Positions 1 to 8,174 of a DNA stretch of 64,000 bases are shown in pieces. Source of the stretch: Smallanthus sonchifolius. Taxonomy: Eukaryota; Streptophyta; Magnoliopsida; Asterales; Asteraceae. The DNA is taken from NCBI GenBank assembly GCA_023525975.1, contig CM042042.1, positions 7,819,501 through 7,883,500 on the forward strand, read 5' to 3'. The notes under the pieces are model-generated. The model saw only the letters and a list, made by a program, of their open reading frames with translations. It was not told the DNA's origin and made no database searches. The number at the start of each line of letters is the position of its first letter. Positions within the stretch are counted from its first letter, which is position 1. The position numbers and the translations under genes were made by a program.

Positions 1-228
1 GAAAGTCAGAAAAACACAATATAAAAACTAAGGACCATTTTAATAATTCGATGTTTTGTGCCGGTAGGTAGCATTTCCATCCATGATTTGAAAGATCACG
101 TTCATATATATAAAGTCTTTTCTACGGTTTGGTTTACTTATGCAAGTGTATTCATTTGTATAAAACTCTAATGACGTATGTATTCTTTTGTTGTTTGAAA
201 AATAACAAAACTAAATTTTATTGTTTTT

Positions 229-365
229 AGTTAACGTATATTCTTCCATTGGGGTGGTGGTCTAATGGTAGAGACAAAACCTTTAAAAAACCTAAAGGTT
301 ATAGGCTCAAGTACCACTAGGTGAAGAAATTTGTTGGTCAAAAAAAAAAGTTAACATATATTCTT
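229..365 (+). mobile_element. Very short tRNA-derived SINE with target duplication
   Basis: A body of about 103 bp (246-348) starts with a tRNA-like head: an A-box-like TGGTCTAATGG and a B-box-like GGCTCAAGTACC, as in an internal Pol III promoter. It ends in a run of A. It is flanked by 17-bp direct repeats (229-245 and 349-365; AGTTAACGTATATTCTT with one mismatch), which is the mark of target-primed insertion. A second, diverged member lies at 30211-30333. It is not a functional tRNA: no cloverleaf can be folded and the 3' half is missing. SINE identity is well supported; the family name is unknown. Confidence 0.75.
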
Positions 366-376
366 TTATAGTTATA

Positions 377-669
377 CTAGGTTAAAATCTTATTTATTAC
401 ACAGATTAAATTAATATAATATTATTTATTACTTAATAAAAATTTAATTTTTAGAAACTCGTGTTTTACAGAGGTTGAATAAACCCGTGAAATACAATAT
501 ATTATGGCCGGAGATTTATTAATATAAAGATTAGTCTTTTTTTAAAGTATATTATTATTTAAAAAATAGAGGCGTATTTAATACAAGAGAGAAGCGAGAA
601 AAATATGATGAGAATGAATATGGAGTTGACACGTGACATAAAAAACCTTTATTCATTATATAGTATAGA
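377..669 (-). mobile_element. Non-autonomous Helitron
   Basis: On the minus strand the element begins TCTATACTATATAATGAATA and ends in a degenerate hairpin followed by CTAG. It sits exactly between host A and T, the usual Helitron target. No coding capacity is visible in its 293 bp. The same two termini recur in many other copies in this window. Confidence 0.7.
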
Positions 670-719
670 TATAGATTTTATACGTTAATTAGACTCTACA
701 ATATTTATTATTATAGAGA

Positions 720-1009
720 AGAGTTCAAATGATAACCAGTTTTTTAAATGATAATCACTCTCAAACAATCATATAATTTATAAATCATATTTTCTTTTAA
801 TTGTTAAATACTCTTTGAACATATATGTTGAACATAAATACGAAAATGAGAAATCTTACATATACGTACCATGTAATGTTACATATACGTGACACATAGT
901 GTGACGTATATGTAACACTAACATAATGATAATTGTTACATATATGTAACACTATATTTGAGAGTGGTTATCACATAAAGATTTATTATCATTTGAACTG
1001 GATTCTATT
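720..1009. mobile_element. Inverted-repeat MITE
   Basis: The ends (around 724-770 and 958-1005) are inverted copies of a segment containing GTTCAAATGATAA and CACTCTCAAA, enclosing about 200 bp of non-coding DNA. The interior carries several copies of a short motif like GTTACATATACGT in both orientations (860-955). The superfamily cannot be fixed because I did not find a convincing target duplication. Confidence 0.5.
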
Positions 1010-1658
1010 AGTATATTCCCTATAATTATTATAATCCGAGTGTTTGTATATAGTAGTTTTTATCTGTTTCTAAACAACTTAAATCGTTAGTTATCGTTAG
1101 ATAAGGGTGGGAAAACAGAGAAATTAGTTGTCTTGTTGCTTATAATATTTCATCTTATGTGTTGGATAACAATGGTTTAATGCTAAATTCAAGATTGTTA
1201 ATCCCTTGTTTTGATAATGATAAGGAATTAATAACTCATGTTACTATTTGTTGATTCAATACGATCATATACCACACACATGTCCTTATACACTTGATCA
1301 ATCATCAGTCACAAGCTAAACGTTCAACGATGATGAAAACGTTCGGGTCAACAAAGTCTACACAGAGAAGGTCAAAGTTCAAACAGTCAAATGAATATAA
1401 TGGGAATTGTGAAAGATTATAAAATAAGTTTTTTATATAATCTAAACACGTTTATAAAATATCATTTTTATAAAACTAAGATTATTTCCCAAAAAGTTCT
1501 TATAAAACATCAAATTATTTATCAAGACTTGGAATTATATAAAGATTGGTTTTTGAATTAATTTGAATTTGGAAGATGGTGGATAGAGTTTGTTAAGCTT
1601 GGTAAAGATTCAAATGCCATCCACCTAGTAGATACAAAACTACTTTAAATGGTTTAAA
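1010..1658. other. Intergenic flank of the Copia insertion
   Basis: AT-rich DNA with no gene. With the segment after 15822 it would form one continuous pre-insertion sequence. TGTTGG at 1160 and the TATA-containing stretch at 16.1 kb could be parts of an older LTR interrupted by the Copia element, but I could not find matching ends. Confidence 0.35.
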
Positions 1659-1663
1659 GACAG

Positions 1664-2373
1664 TGTTGGATCGGGATCTACCTTGATCCAATGATTCAAC
1701 ACATTAACCGAACCAAATCGTGCAGAATCCGATTTGATTGGCAATCCAATCTATGACACGGATCGGGTCGTAAGAAACGAGCGGATTAGATGTCGAAACG
1801 AAGGTTTCTATCGACCCTTTGGTGTAGAGAAGTTGGATACAAGACCTGGAAACTCTCAACGGACAGAGATTCGACAATACAGGTGCAAAGAGTTTTTGTG
1901 TTCTGTTGCTTAGTCTGGTTCTGTGTGTATATGTGTTGTATCTTGTGTTGTTGTGTGTGCTCATGAAGTGAAAGTTCTATATATAGTGCTGAGGCCATTC
2001 GTACGAATGATCCATGTGAATGGACTCATTCGTGCGAATGAATCAGCAGAATGGTTCATTCTTAAGAATGAATCATCAGAATGGTTCATTCGTACGAATG
2101 AATCATTCTCATGACTTATTCTAGCGAATGAATCATTCTCATGATCTATTCGCGCGAATGGATCATTCTCATGATCCATTCGTGCGAATGGGCCTTTCAT
2201 TAGCACGATTGATCAACGTTATTGCTATTTATCAGATCGTTTAATACACAGTCGTTATATATATGAGTAAACATTAAGGATAAACATGTAATTTCATTAA
2301 TACATCAAATAATTACATTAAACATAGATGAAATACATATTACAAGGGATTAGGGACATATTATGCATCTACA
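1664..2373 (-). repeat. 3' LTR of the Copia element
   Basis: A 710-bp direct repeat of 15107-15816. On the minus strand it begins TGTAGATGCATAATATG and ends CCGATCCAACA. It holds a palindrome array upstream of a TATA box (see 1977-2190). Five mismatches to the other LTR, counted by eye, give about 99.3% identity. Confidence 0.95.
1977..2190 (-). promoter_or_regulatory. LTR promoter: palindrome array plus TATA box
   Basis: CTATATATAG (1977-1986) is the likely TATA box for minus-strand transcription. Immediately upstream in the element's sense (1996-2190) lie about seven copies of a 14-bp palindrome of the form CATTCGTRCGAATG, roughly 30 nt apart, with variants such as CATTCTTAAGAATG and TATTCGCGCGAATG. 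The same array is in the 5' LTR (TATA 15420-15429, array 15439-15633), where it would act as the promoter/enhancer. Position in U3 supports a regulatory role; binding by any factor is inference. Confidence 0.65.
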
Positions 2374-2386
2374 TACTCCCCCTTGG
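2374..2386 (-). other. Polypurine tract
   Basis: On the minus strand CCAAGGGGGAGTA directly precedes the 3' LTR, as expected for the plus-strand DNA primer of an LTR retrotransposon. Confidence 0.85.
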
Positions 2387-2418
2387 ACCTAGATCCCTTC
2401 AAAATGACCTAACTAACA

Positions 2419-3624
2419 TTAGTTGGTCTTCAACATCTCTTTTGTACGAGTTTTCCAGTTAACTCCGGCGTGTATGTCAAAATCAAAGCATATACGTATC
2501 ACTTTCACATACTGCAACGCCTGGTCTATATCTGCAACTTCAAAAAACGGTTGACACTTGTATAGAGTTGTAACATCTTGTTCAGACAAGTTGGTCAGCC
2601 ACAAGGGATCAAAGACCCTGATGGTCTCCAATGACCCTTCTTTACAAAGCACTATAACAGCTTCACCAGTACGCCTATCATAGTACCACCATTTGAACTG
2701 ATCTGAGAAGTCCTGGATCATTTTCCTTAAAGGAATCTTCTTCATGATCGTTGGAGGTTTCCACTTTAAGACAATTAGGGGCTTCTTGGTGATTGGATGA
2801 ACCTTTTCCTTATGAATGTAACGTGTAGGCATTTGTGGCTTGAAGTTCACCCACTTCTTCCGGTATTCGTATTGTAATTGACGTTCAAACCATTCGGATA
2901 GACCGGAAGATTCGCTGTATAGAAGCTTTAGACGCGCTAATTGATTTACTTCAAATGCGGGCAGCGTCTTGAAGTCATGAGGATACCTGAAATATTGTAT
3001 GCCCTTCTCTCTTTTTATAGCATAGCAGCTTAAGTCGTTGAAGTATGCCCAACTGATTATACGACCGTCAGACTTGTGTCCTTTGAGTCGATACACTTTA
3101 GTGTACTTGGTTGGAGGAGAGGGCTTTGAGTTCTTCTTTAATTCGGCCATGTATTCCATCCACTGACTTTTACGTTCATTCAGCTGGTCAATGTCAATAG
3201 TGGAGGGACCGGCTTCATCTCCTTTGTTGTCGATAATGCGGTTGACCTCCTCGTCGGACTGCTGAGTGAATAAGTCTGCAAAGGAGGGAAGATCATCACC
3301 ATCTATTGATGTGTACTTTGGATATTCTTGATCAGTGATGTCTTCGACTTCAACCTCATCAACGTCTTCTAGTTCGTCAGAGGAGGGATAATCAGTTGTA
3401 GGAACAGATGCCTCTTCAGTGATGACTTCGTCGGGATTCATTTGAAATAGCTCGACAATTTGTTCTTTTGACAAGCAATGTACGATTTCCCCTTCCTCTT
3501 TGTCATAAATAACTGAATGTTGGATGATCCCTTGCATGTCAAGCACATAAGTTAACTTTGAAGGTTGTTGCTTGAGAGGCATCACATCCAAAACTATTTT
3601 CATAAACAAACAAAGAATTAACAT
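2419..3624 (-). CDS. Extra ORF 3 of the Copia element (401 aa, unknown function)
   Basis: An intact 401-residue ORF lies in the sense direction between pol and the 3' LTR and ends only 45 bp from the LTR. The N-terminal third is acidic (many E/D around residues 75-135). The remainder, from about residue 175, is a basic, aromatic-rich conserved-looking domain with motifs RIISWAYF, WWYYDRRTGEAVIVL and IHAGVNWKTRTKEML. I see no signal peptide, membrane helix or viral envelope features. I recognise the type as an additional ORF found in some giant plant Copia elements, but its role is not known to me. An in-frame ATG farther in (MPLKQQ) is an alternative start. Confidence 0.7.
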   Translation of the reverse strand: MLILCLFMKIVLDVMPLKQQPSKLTYVLDMQGIIQHSVIYDKEEGEIVHCLSKEQIVELFQMNPDEVITEEASVPTTDYPSSDELEDVDEVEVEDITDQEYPKYTSIDGDDLPSFADLFTQQSDEEVNRIIDNKGDEAGPSTIDIDQLNERKSQWMEYMAELKKNSKPSPPTKYTKVYRLKGHKSDGRIISWAYFNDLSCYAIKREKGIQYFRYPHDFKTLPAFEVNQLARLKLLYSESSGLSEWFERQLQYEYRKKWVNFKPQMPTRYIHKEKVHPITKKPLIVLKWKPPTIMKKIPLRKMIQDFSDQFKWWYYDRRTGEAVIVLCKEGSLETIRVFDPLWLTNLSEQDVTTLYKCQPFFEVADIDQALQYVKVIRICFDFDIHAGVNWKTRTKEMLKTN

Positions 3625-3731
3625 GTGAGAATTTGAAATTTCATTGATTTAATCAAAATAAAACTGAAATTATTTACATAATAATCTAATATTTACAATA
3701 AGACAACTTAAAACACTTAAAACAAAAACTA

Positions 3732-4418
3732 TCAACCTTCAGTGCCCTTTTGTGTATCTGATGATGGGCCTTCTGATTTGTCTGATTTTTGCTTTGTGCG
3801 TGCCTCTGCTTCTGCTGTCTTTGAAGCACTTGATGCAGCACCAGCATTGGCACCATCATCCTTATCTTTGTCATTATTGTCATCATCATCATCACTATCA
3901 TCATCATCATCGTCATCATCATCATCCTCATCGTCATCATCATCATCATCATCACCATCATCACCATCATTGCGAGCACCCTCAATTCTGGGTGTCGGGT
4001 CTCTTCTGCTTTCTAAGTCTTCCAACAGTCTCTTATTATCCTCCTCAAACCTTTGTATCCTCTGAGCATGTGCATCAACAGTTTTAGACAACTGTTGATT
4101 CTGGTTTGTAGCAGTGAGAAGGAGGGCTTGTTGATCATTACACCTAGTGGAAAGACTTGTGATGGCTTGGGCTTGTTCAGTATTTTGCAGAATCAACTGA
4201 CTGATCTGCGAGCCCTGTTGGTCAATACGCTTTGATTGCTCTTCATTCTGAGCCATTAAACGAAGTACCAAACTGTTTAAAGTGTTGATCTGGTCGTGTA
4301 GAGAAACAGTCGGCAGTGACATTGAAGATTCAGCTCGAATAGTTGATGGCTGTGATGTAGGAGCAGTCGTGTAGATGGGAGGAGGCACAGTTTGTGTCTG
4401 AGGCATAGATGTTGACAT
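3732..4418 (-). CDS. Extra ORF 2: coiled coil plus poly-Asp tail (228 aa)
   Basis: The 228-residue frame has an S/T/P-rich start, then heptad-like Q/L-rich sequence (about residues 40-140) that should form a coiled coil, then an almost pure Asp tract (about residues 150-180) encoded by a (CAT/ATC)n microsatellite at about 3878-3966, and a charged, Ala-rich end. The open frame continues upstream of the first ATG towards about 4520 (PKFKLVRRTE), so this is probably the C-terminal half of the ORF 1 protein, separated from it by frame breaks or an intron. Function unknown. Confidence 0.6.
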   Translation of the reverse strand: MSTSMPQTQTVPPPIYTTAPTSQPSTIRAESSMSLPTVSLHDQINTLNSLVLRLMAQNEEQSKRIDQQGSQISQLILQNTEQAQAITSLSTRCNDQQALLLTATNQNQQLSKTVDAHAQRIQRFEEDNKRLLEDLESRRDPTPRIEGARNDGDDGDDDDDDDDEDDDDDDDDDDSDDDDDNNDKDKDDGANAGAASSASKTAEAEARTKQKSDKSEGPSSDTQKGTEG

Positions 4419-4810
4419 TGGAGCCTCAGACCTGGTGGCAGTTGCTGTAGTAGCAGAGGTGCTCTCCGTCCTCCTAACAAGCTTAAACTTTGGCGTTTGG
4501 CCATTCTCTTTCCTCTTCCTTTCTTGACTGGGGTAGATTGGGAAGAAGGAGCAGCAGATACTTGTGGACAGTCAGGGACAAAGTCAGCATCCCTGACGTC
4601 ATCATCAACCCTTGAGCTTCCTTGATCTGCTCCCCTTTTTCATTTTGTTGCGACCAATCTTGCCCCTTGTTGACTGATTACAAATTCGTCTTCAGTGTCC
4701 TCAGAATCAGTAAACAGGACGGTGTCCAGGTTAACGTCTTCTAGGTTAGTTGGAAGGGAAGAATCGATAGCAGCAAACAGTGGGGGTGGTGGCAGCGGTA
4801 GATGGAACAT
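4419..4810 (-). pseudogene. Frame-broken linker between extra ORFs 1 and 2
   Basis: Protein-like sequence runs in changing frames here. After the C-rich stretch near 4785-4800 an acidic segment (AIDSSLPTNLEDVNLDTVLF) is open in a frame different from ORF 1. Then a Ser/Pro/Lys-rich stretch with a basic cluster (RKRKENG) leads into ORF 2. This fits either two small indels in one former gene of about 650 codons, or unrecognised introns. No restored reading is attempted. Confidence 0.5.
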
Positions 4811-5711
4811 TAGGAGCATTGCCACCATCTCCCTGACCATCTTGGTCGTCATCATCTTGGTCGCTATCCTCCCTGTCAGAATCACTGTTATCGTGATGCC
4901 ATTTTCTGTTTGCTGGTGCCACATAATCTGGATTTACCAGATGTCCAATGAGTCGTTTGTGAGGTGGCTTTGTTGGTCTGCCCCTGTAGGTCTGTACCCT
5001 GTTTAGAGTGACATCCGTCATGTGTTCTAGCTTGATCATGTCAATGTCTGACCTTGGCAGAAGAGGAAGTTGGTCATCTATTATCATTTGTAAGAATCTG
5101 GGGTACATAAGATACGCATTATCCCCTTTTAGATAGATGTTTTCCTTAAGATGCGTGAACACCATCTCGGAAAAGTTGAACGGAATGTTCAACACCAGAG
5201 CAACGAATGCGCTCTGAATTGTTTCGCGCATATCATCAAATCCGCCACGACGGGAACCGAGGCAATGCAGAAGAACATGTCCAAGATACTTGTACTGCGT
5301 ACAGAGGTTCGCTTTGTTTAAAACTCCCTCTGCTACATTCCCGTCGTACTTTATTCTCATGAAGCATCCGCGGACCAGATATTTATCCAGTGTCACTGGA
5401 TCTTCAGGATGATCACCGAATTGACACAATCGGCGAATATGAGCTGCCGATACAACCACATCTTGACCTGCGATCTTCCCTCGTATGACCGGTGGAGATA
5501 CCTCGCATTCAATCTCGGCAGAGGCCCAGAACTCCCTTTGATGCGACGTATATGGAGTCCGGTGATGGGATATAGCATGAGCAATCCTTGATCTTGATAA
5601 AAACTCGATCATGCCGACAAACGGACGTGCATTTTTTGATGTAGGAATCATGTACGCACATATGTTGCTTTTTATTGAAGCCTTAAGAACAACTGGAGCT
5701 CTGTGCGCCAT
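4746..5711 (-). CDS. Extra ORF 1 of the Copia element (321 aa)
   Basis: A 321-residue ORF starts at ATG 5709-5711. Residues about 25-235 look like a folded domain (FLSRSRIAHAIS near the start, then REFWASAEIE, AAHIRRLCQFGD, GHVLLHCLGSRRGGFDD, NIPFNFSEMVFTHL, AYLMYPRFLQMI). The end is acidic (SDSDREDSDQDDDDQDG). I recognise this domain as one often seen in uncharacterised retrotransposon-linked proteins of Asteraceae, downstream of Copia pol; it has no established function known to me. The last dozen residues (VCCYRFFPSN) probably result from a frame shift. It lies behind its own palindrome array and leader. Confidence 0.7.
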   Translation of the reverse strand: MAHRAPVVLKASIKSNICAYMIPTSKNARPFVGMIEFLSRSRIAHAISHHRTPYTSHQREFWASAEIECEVSPPVIRGKIAGQDVVVSAAHIRRLCQFGDHPEDPVTLDKYLVRGCFMRIKYDGNVAEGVLNKANLCTQYKYLGHVLLHCLGSRRGGFDDMRETIQSAFVALVLNIPFNFSEMVFTHLKENIYLKGDNAYLMYPRFLQMIIDDQLPLLPRSDIDMIKLEHMTDVTLNRVQTYRGRPTKPPHKRLIGHLVNPDYVAPANRKWHHDNSDSDREDSDQDDDDQDGQGDGGNAPNVPSTAATTPTVCCYRFFPSN

Positions 5712-5804
5712 AACGATCAGTCTGCAAACACAAAAACATGAAGCACATCAGATCAGTACATGCAAGATTTTGGAAATATGAACTTTTGGACCATTTTCCC
5801 TTTG

Positions 5805-6003
5805 TACGAATGAACCCTAAGAGTTGGTTCATTCGTGCGAATGGATCATTCTGCCTATTCATTCGTGCGAATGAGTTTCATTCATATGAATGAGTATTCA
5901 TTCGTGCGAATGAGTTTCATTCGTATGAATGAGTGTTCATTCATGTGAATGAGTGCTCATTCGTACGAATGAACATGAAGAGTGTGTCCATTCGTATGAC
6001 AGA
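5805..6003 (-). repeat. Leader palindrome array before extra ORF 1
   Basis: About eight copies of ATTCGTRCGAATGA-like palindromes lie between the internal TATA box and the ORF 1 start. At its far end CCATTCGTATGACAG (5989-6003) is identical to 14876-14890 in the gag leader, so the two leaders share ancestry. Confidence 0.75.
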
Positions 6004-6356
6004 CGGGTCGCGATCCAACTTGTCCAAAAATTCGATCAAGACTTGAAAGGATTTGCCGAAAAAGACACCAACACACTCGACTATGATTTTCAACCAATAT
6101 TTAGCATTTTAATTGGTTTATTAAGTCACTTTTTACGTTTTTAGGTTTGGTTTTCGGTTTTGAACCCTAAATCTAGTCGAGTCATCCAAGAATCGAGTAT
6201 ACAGACGATTAATCTCTTGAGGGTATACCTGTAAACAGAAATCAAGCGTTAGATCGGTGATTGGACGGAGATTTGTTCAAATGCAGATTTTAATCAAACA
6301 GACGTGCGAATAAGGATTTCTGATTTGTGCGAATGATGCTGAGAATGCGAATGAAT

Positions 6357-6557
6357 GGCCTTTTTATAGGATGACCTGGTTCATTCGTACGAATGGCCCA
6401 TTCTGGTCAGTCCATTCATGCGAGTGACCCAGACTTGATTCATTCTGCCACTCATTCGTACGAGTGGACCATTCTGGTCAGTCCATTCGTGTGAATGAGC
6501 TATTCTCCTCATCCATTCGTACGAGTGAGCCATTTTGCTCATCCATTCGTACGAATG
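6357..6557 (-). promoter_or_regulatory. Putative internal promoter with palindrome array
   Basis: On the minus strand a TATAAAAAGGCC box (6357-6368) is preceded by about six palindromes of the form CATTCGTACGAATG (6382-6557), spaced about 33 nt. This is the same order and spacing as in the LTR U3 region, but inside the element and about 650 bp upstream of extra ORF 1. It suggests a second transcript for the extra ORFs. Promoter activity is inferred from architecture only. Confidence 0.5.
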
Positions 6558-8174
6558 GGACAATCCCCTTATGCAAATTAAACTTTTCAAGTTAAATGGG
6601 GTATCCGACCACATCGGTCTTGACAACAATTTGATTATGAAGTAATTTACATTTAATTATGAAGTGAGGGATCAATTATGAAGTTTTGGAATAGTTTATG
6701 AAGTAAAGGAACGATTTGATCAATCAGGAAGTCAAGCGGTTTTCAAATTTTGATTTTCAGACAGTCGTTCGAGTCTTATCAGATAATCTAAAATTCAGGA
6801 AAAGTAAAATCTTTTTGGATTTTTGAATATGTAATACTGAAAATAATATCAACAATATATATACACGCATGTCTTAGTAAGAATGATCCTTATGAGAAAT
6901 CATACAGATTTAGTGACTAATGATCTGAGACATTTTGAATTTTGTAGATACAACTATACAATGGTATTTACACATCTTTTTGTGAGAAAGATCCGAACAT
7001 AGGATCAGTACTAAACTCATAGCAATCAGCAACATTGCAAATTATCTGAGCTTTAAGTACACTTAGTCAAAATGCGATCATTGATATATTTGTCCATCTT
7101 AAACTTATGCAGACCTTTTCTCAACACTTACAAGATGATCTTGAAGGATTAAGTCCATTATCTGTGTGTCCCACACTAGTTAAGAATTGACTTGAATTAC
7201 TTTTCAAAACATGTTAATGTTTCAAATCAGCACAACTTACTTAACCAGCCATCATAAGTTCATGAGATCTCAGTTATTCCCTGTTACTTCTTTACTACAC
7301 CAATTTTTTATTTTTATTTTTTATTTTTTTTATTTTTAGTATTCACAGTGACAGCTATCAGCTCATGGACGGCTTCAGCCAGGTATTTACAAGGCAATAT
7401 GGCACGTATGCAGCTAACGGTGTTTGTGTTCATCCTATCCCATGGATGGCTTCAACCAGGCTGCAACCCGGTAATATGGCACATATACGGATTCGGATTC
7501 ATACTTTTATTTTATTCTTAATCGCATGGACGGCTTCAGCCAGGTATTTACAAGGCAATATGGCATGTATACGACTTCGGAATCTAACTTTTAATTTTAT
7601 AACTACTTTCTGATATCTCATTAAACCGATGATAACTGGTGTGCACAGAATGAGAAACACCTTCAGTTTCTATTGTTGATTTTCGTCAATCCTTTCACCA
7701 TTATGTGACTCACAAGACAATATCTAATATGGTATAGATTGATCATCAATGGTCGAGATTCAGTAAGATAAGCCTATCAATGCATCACATGTCGACTTAG
7801 TGTGACTATTCACTATGACATTAAATGCAATGTGCTTCATACATATGGTTAGTGTGCCATCACTTCCCAAAGGTTGGATACGATTTCTCATTTTTGAGTT
7901 TTTCAGATGTTTTTGGGTTTTAGACTATACAAAAATGGAAATTTTTTTTTTTTAAACAAAACTGTACACAATTAACTGTACACAATTAAGAAAATCTTTT
8001 TGGAGTCTCAGATAACTAGCGTCTGTGTACTATCATTTTTCTCAGCGAGAGATCATTTTCTTACTGACATTTTCTCCCCCTAAAATTTTAAAATGAAAAA
8101 TCTTTTTGAGTTTTTGAGATTTTTAATAAACGCAAGAAAGAAAATATATATAGGAACGTAATTGATAAAAATGA
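6558..8174. other. Non-coding internal region of the Copia element
   Basis: No supported ORF between pol and the internal promoter. It holds AT-rich sequence, a T-rich stretch near 7300-7340 and the three-unit repeat at 7363-7575. Confidence 0.6.
7363..7575. repeat. Three-unit tandem repeat
   Basis: A block of about 47 bp beginning CATGGACGGCTTCAGCCAGG and running to AATATGGCA occurs at about 7364, 7441 and 7525 (spacing 77 and 84 bp). Units 1 and 3 are nearly identical; unit 2 is diverged. Confidence 0.8.

Noticed and set aside
255..330. Functional tRNA gene
   Set aside because: A- and B-box-like motifs are present, but no cloverleaf or acceptor stem; target duplications show it to be a SINE.
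1996..2190. CRISPR-like array of palindromic repeats
   Set aside because: Repeats are 14-bp palindromes with related spacers inside a plant LTR; there are no cas genes and the context is eukaryotic.
1961..2206. Minus-strand ORF with repeated DHENDSFAR-like units (and its copy at 15404-15649)
   Set aside because: It is the palindrome array of the LTR read as protein; the array explains the periodicity and it lies upstream of the TATA box.
2419..3624. Envelope-like gene of the Copia element
   Set aside because: Its position is env-like, but there is no signal peptide, transmembrane helix or cleavage site; kept as an extra ORF of unknown function.
3742..4087. Plus-strand poly-Ser and poly-His ORFs
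   Set aside because: Other-frame and opposite-strand readings of the poly-Asp (CAT)n tract of extra ORF 2.
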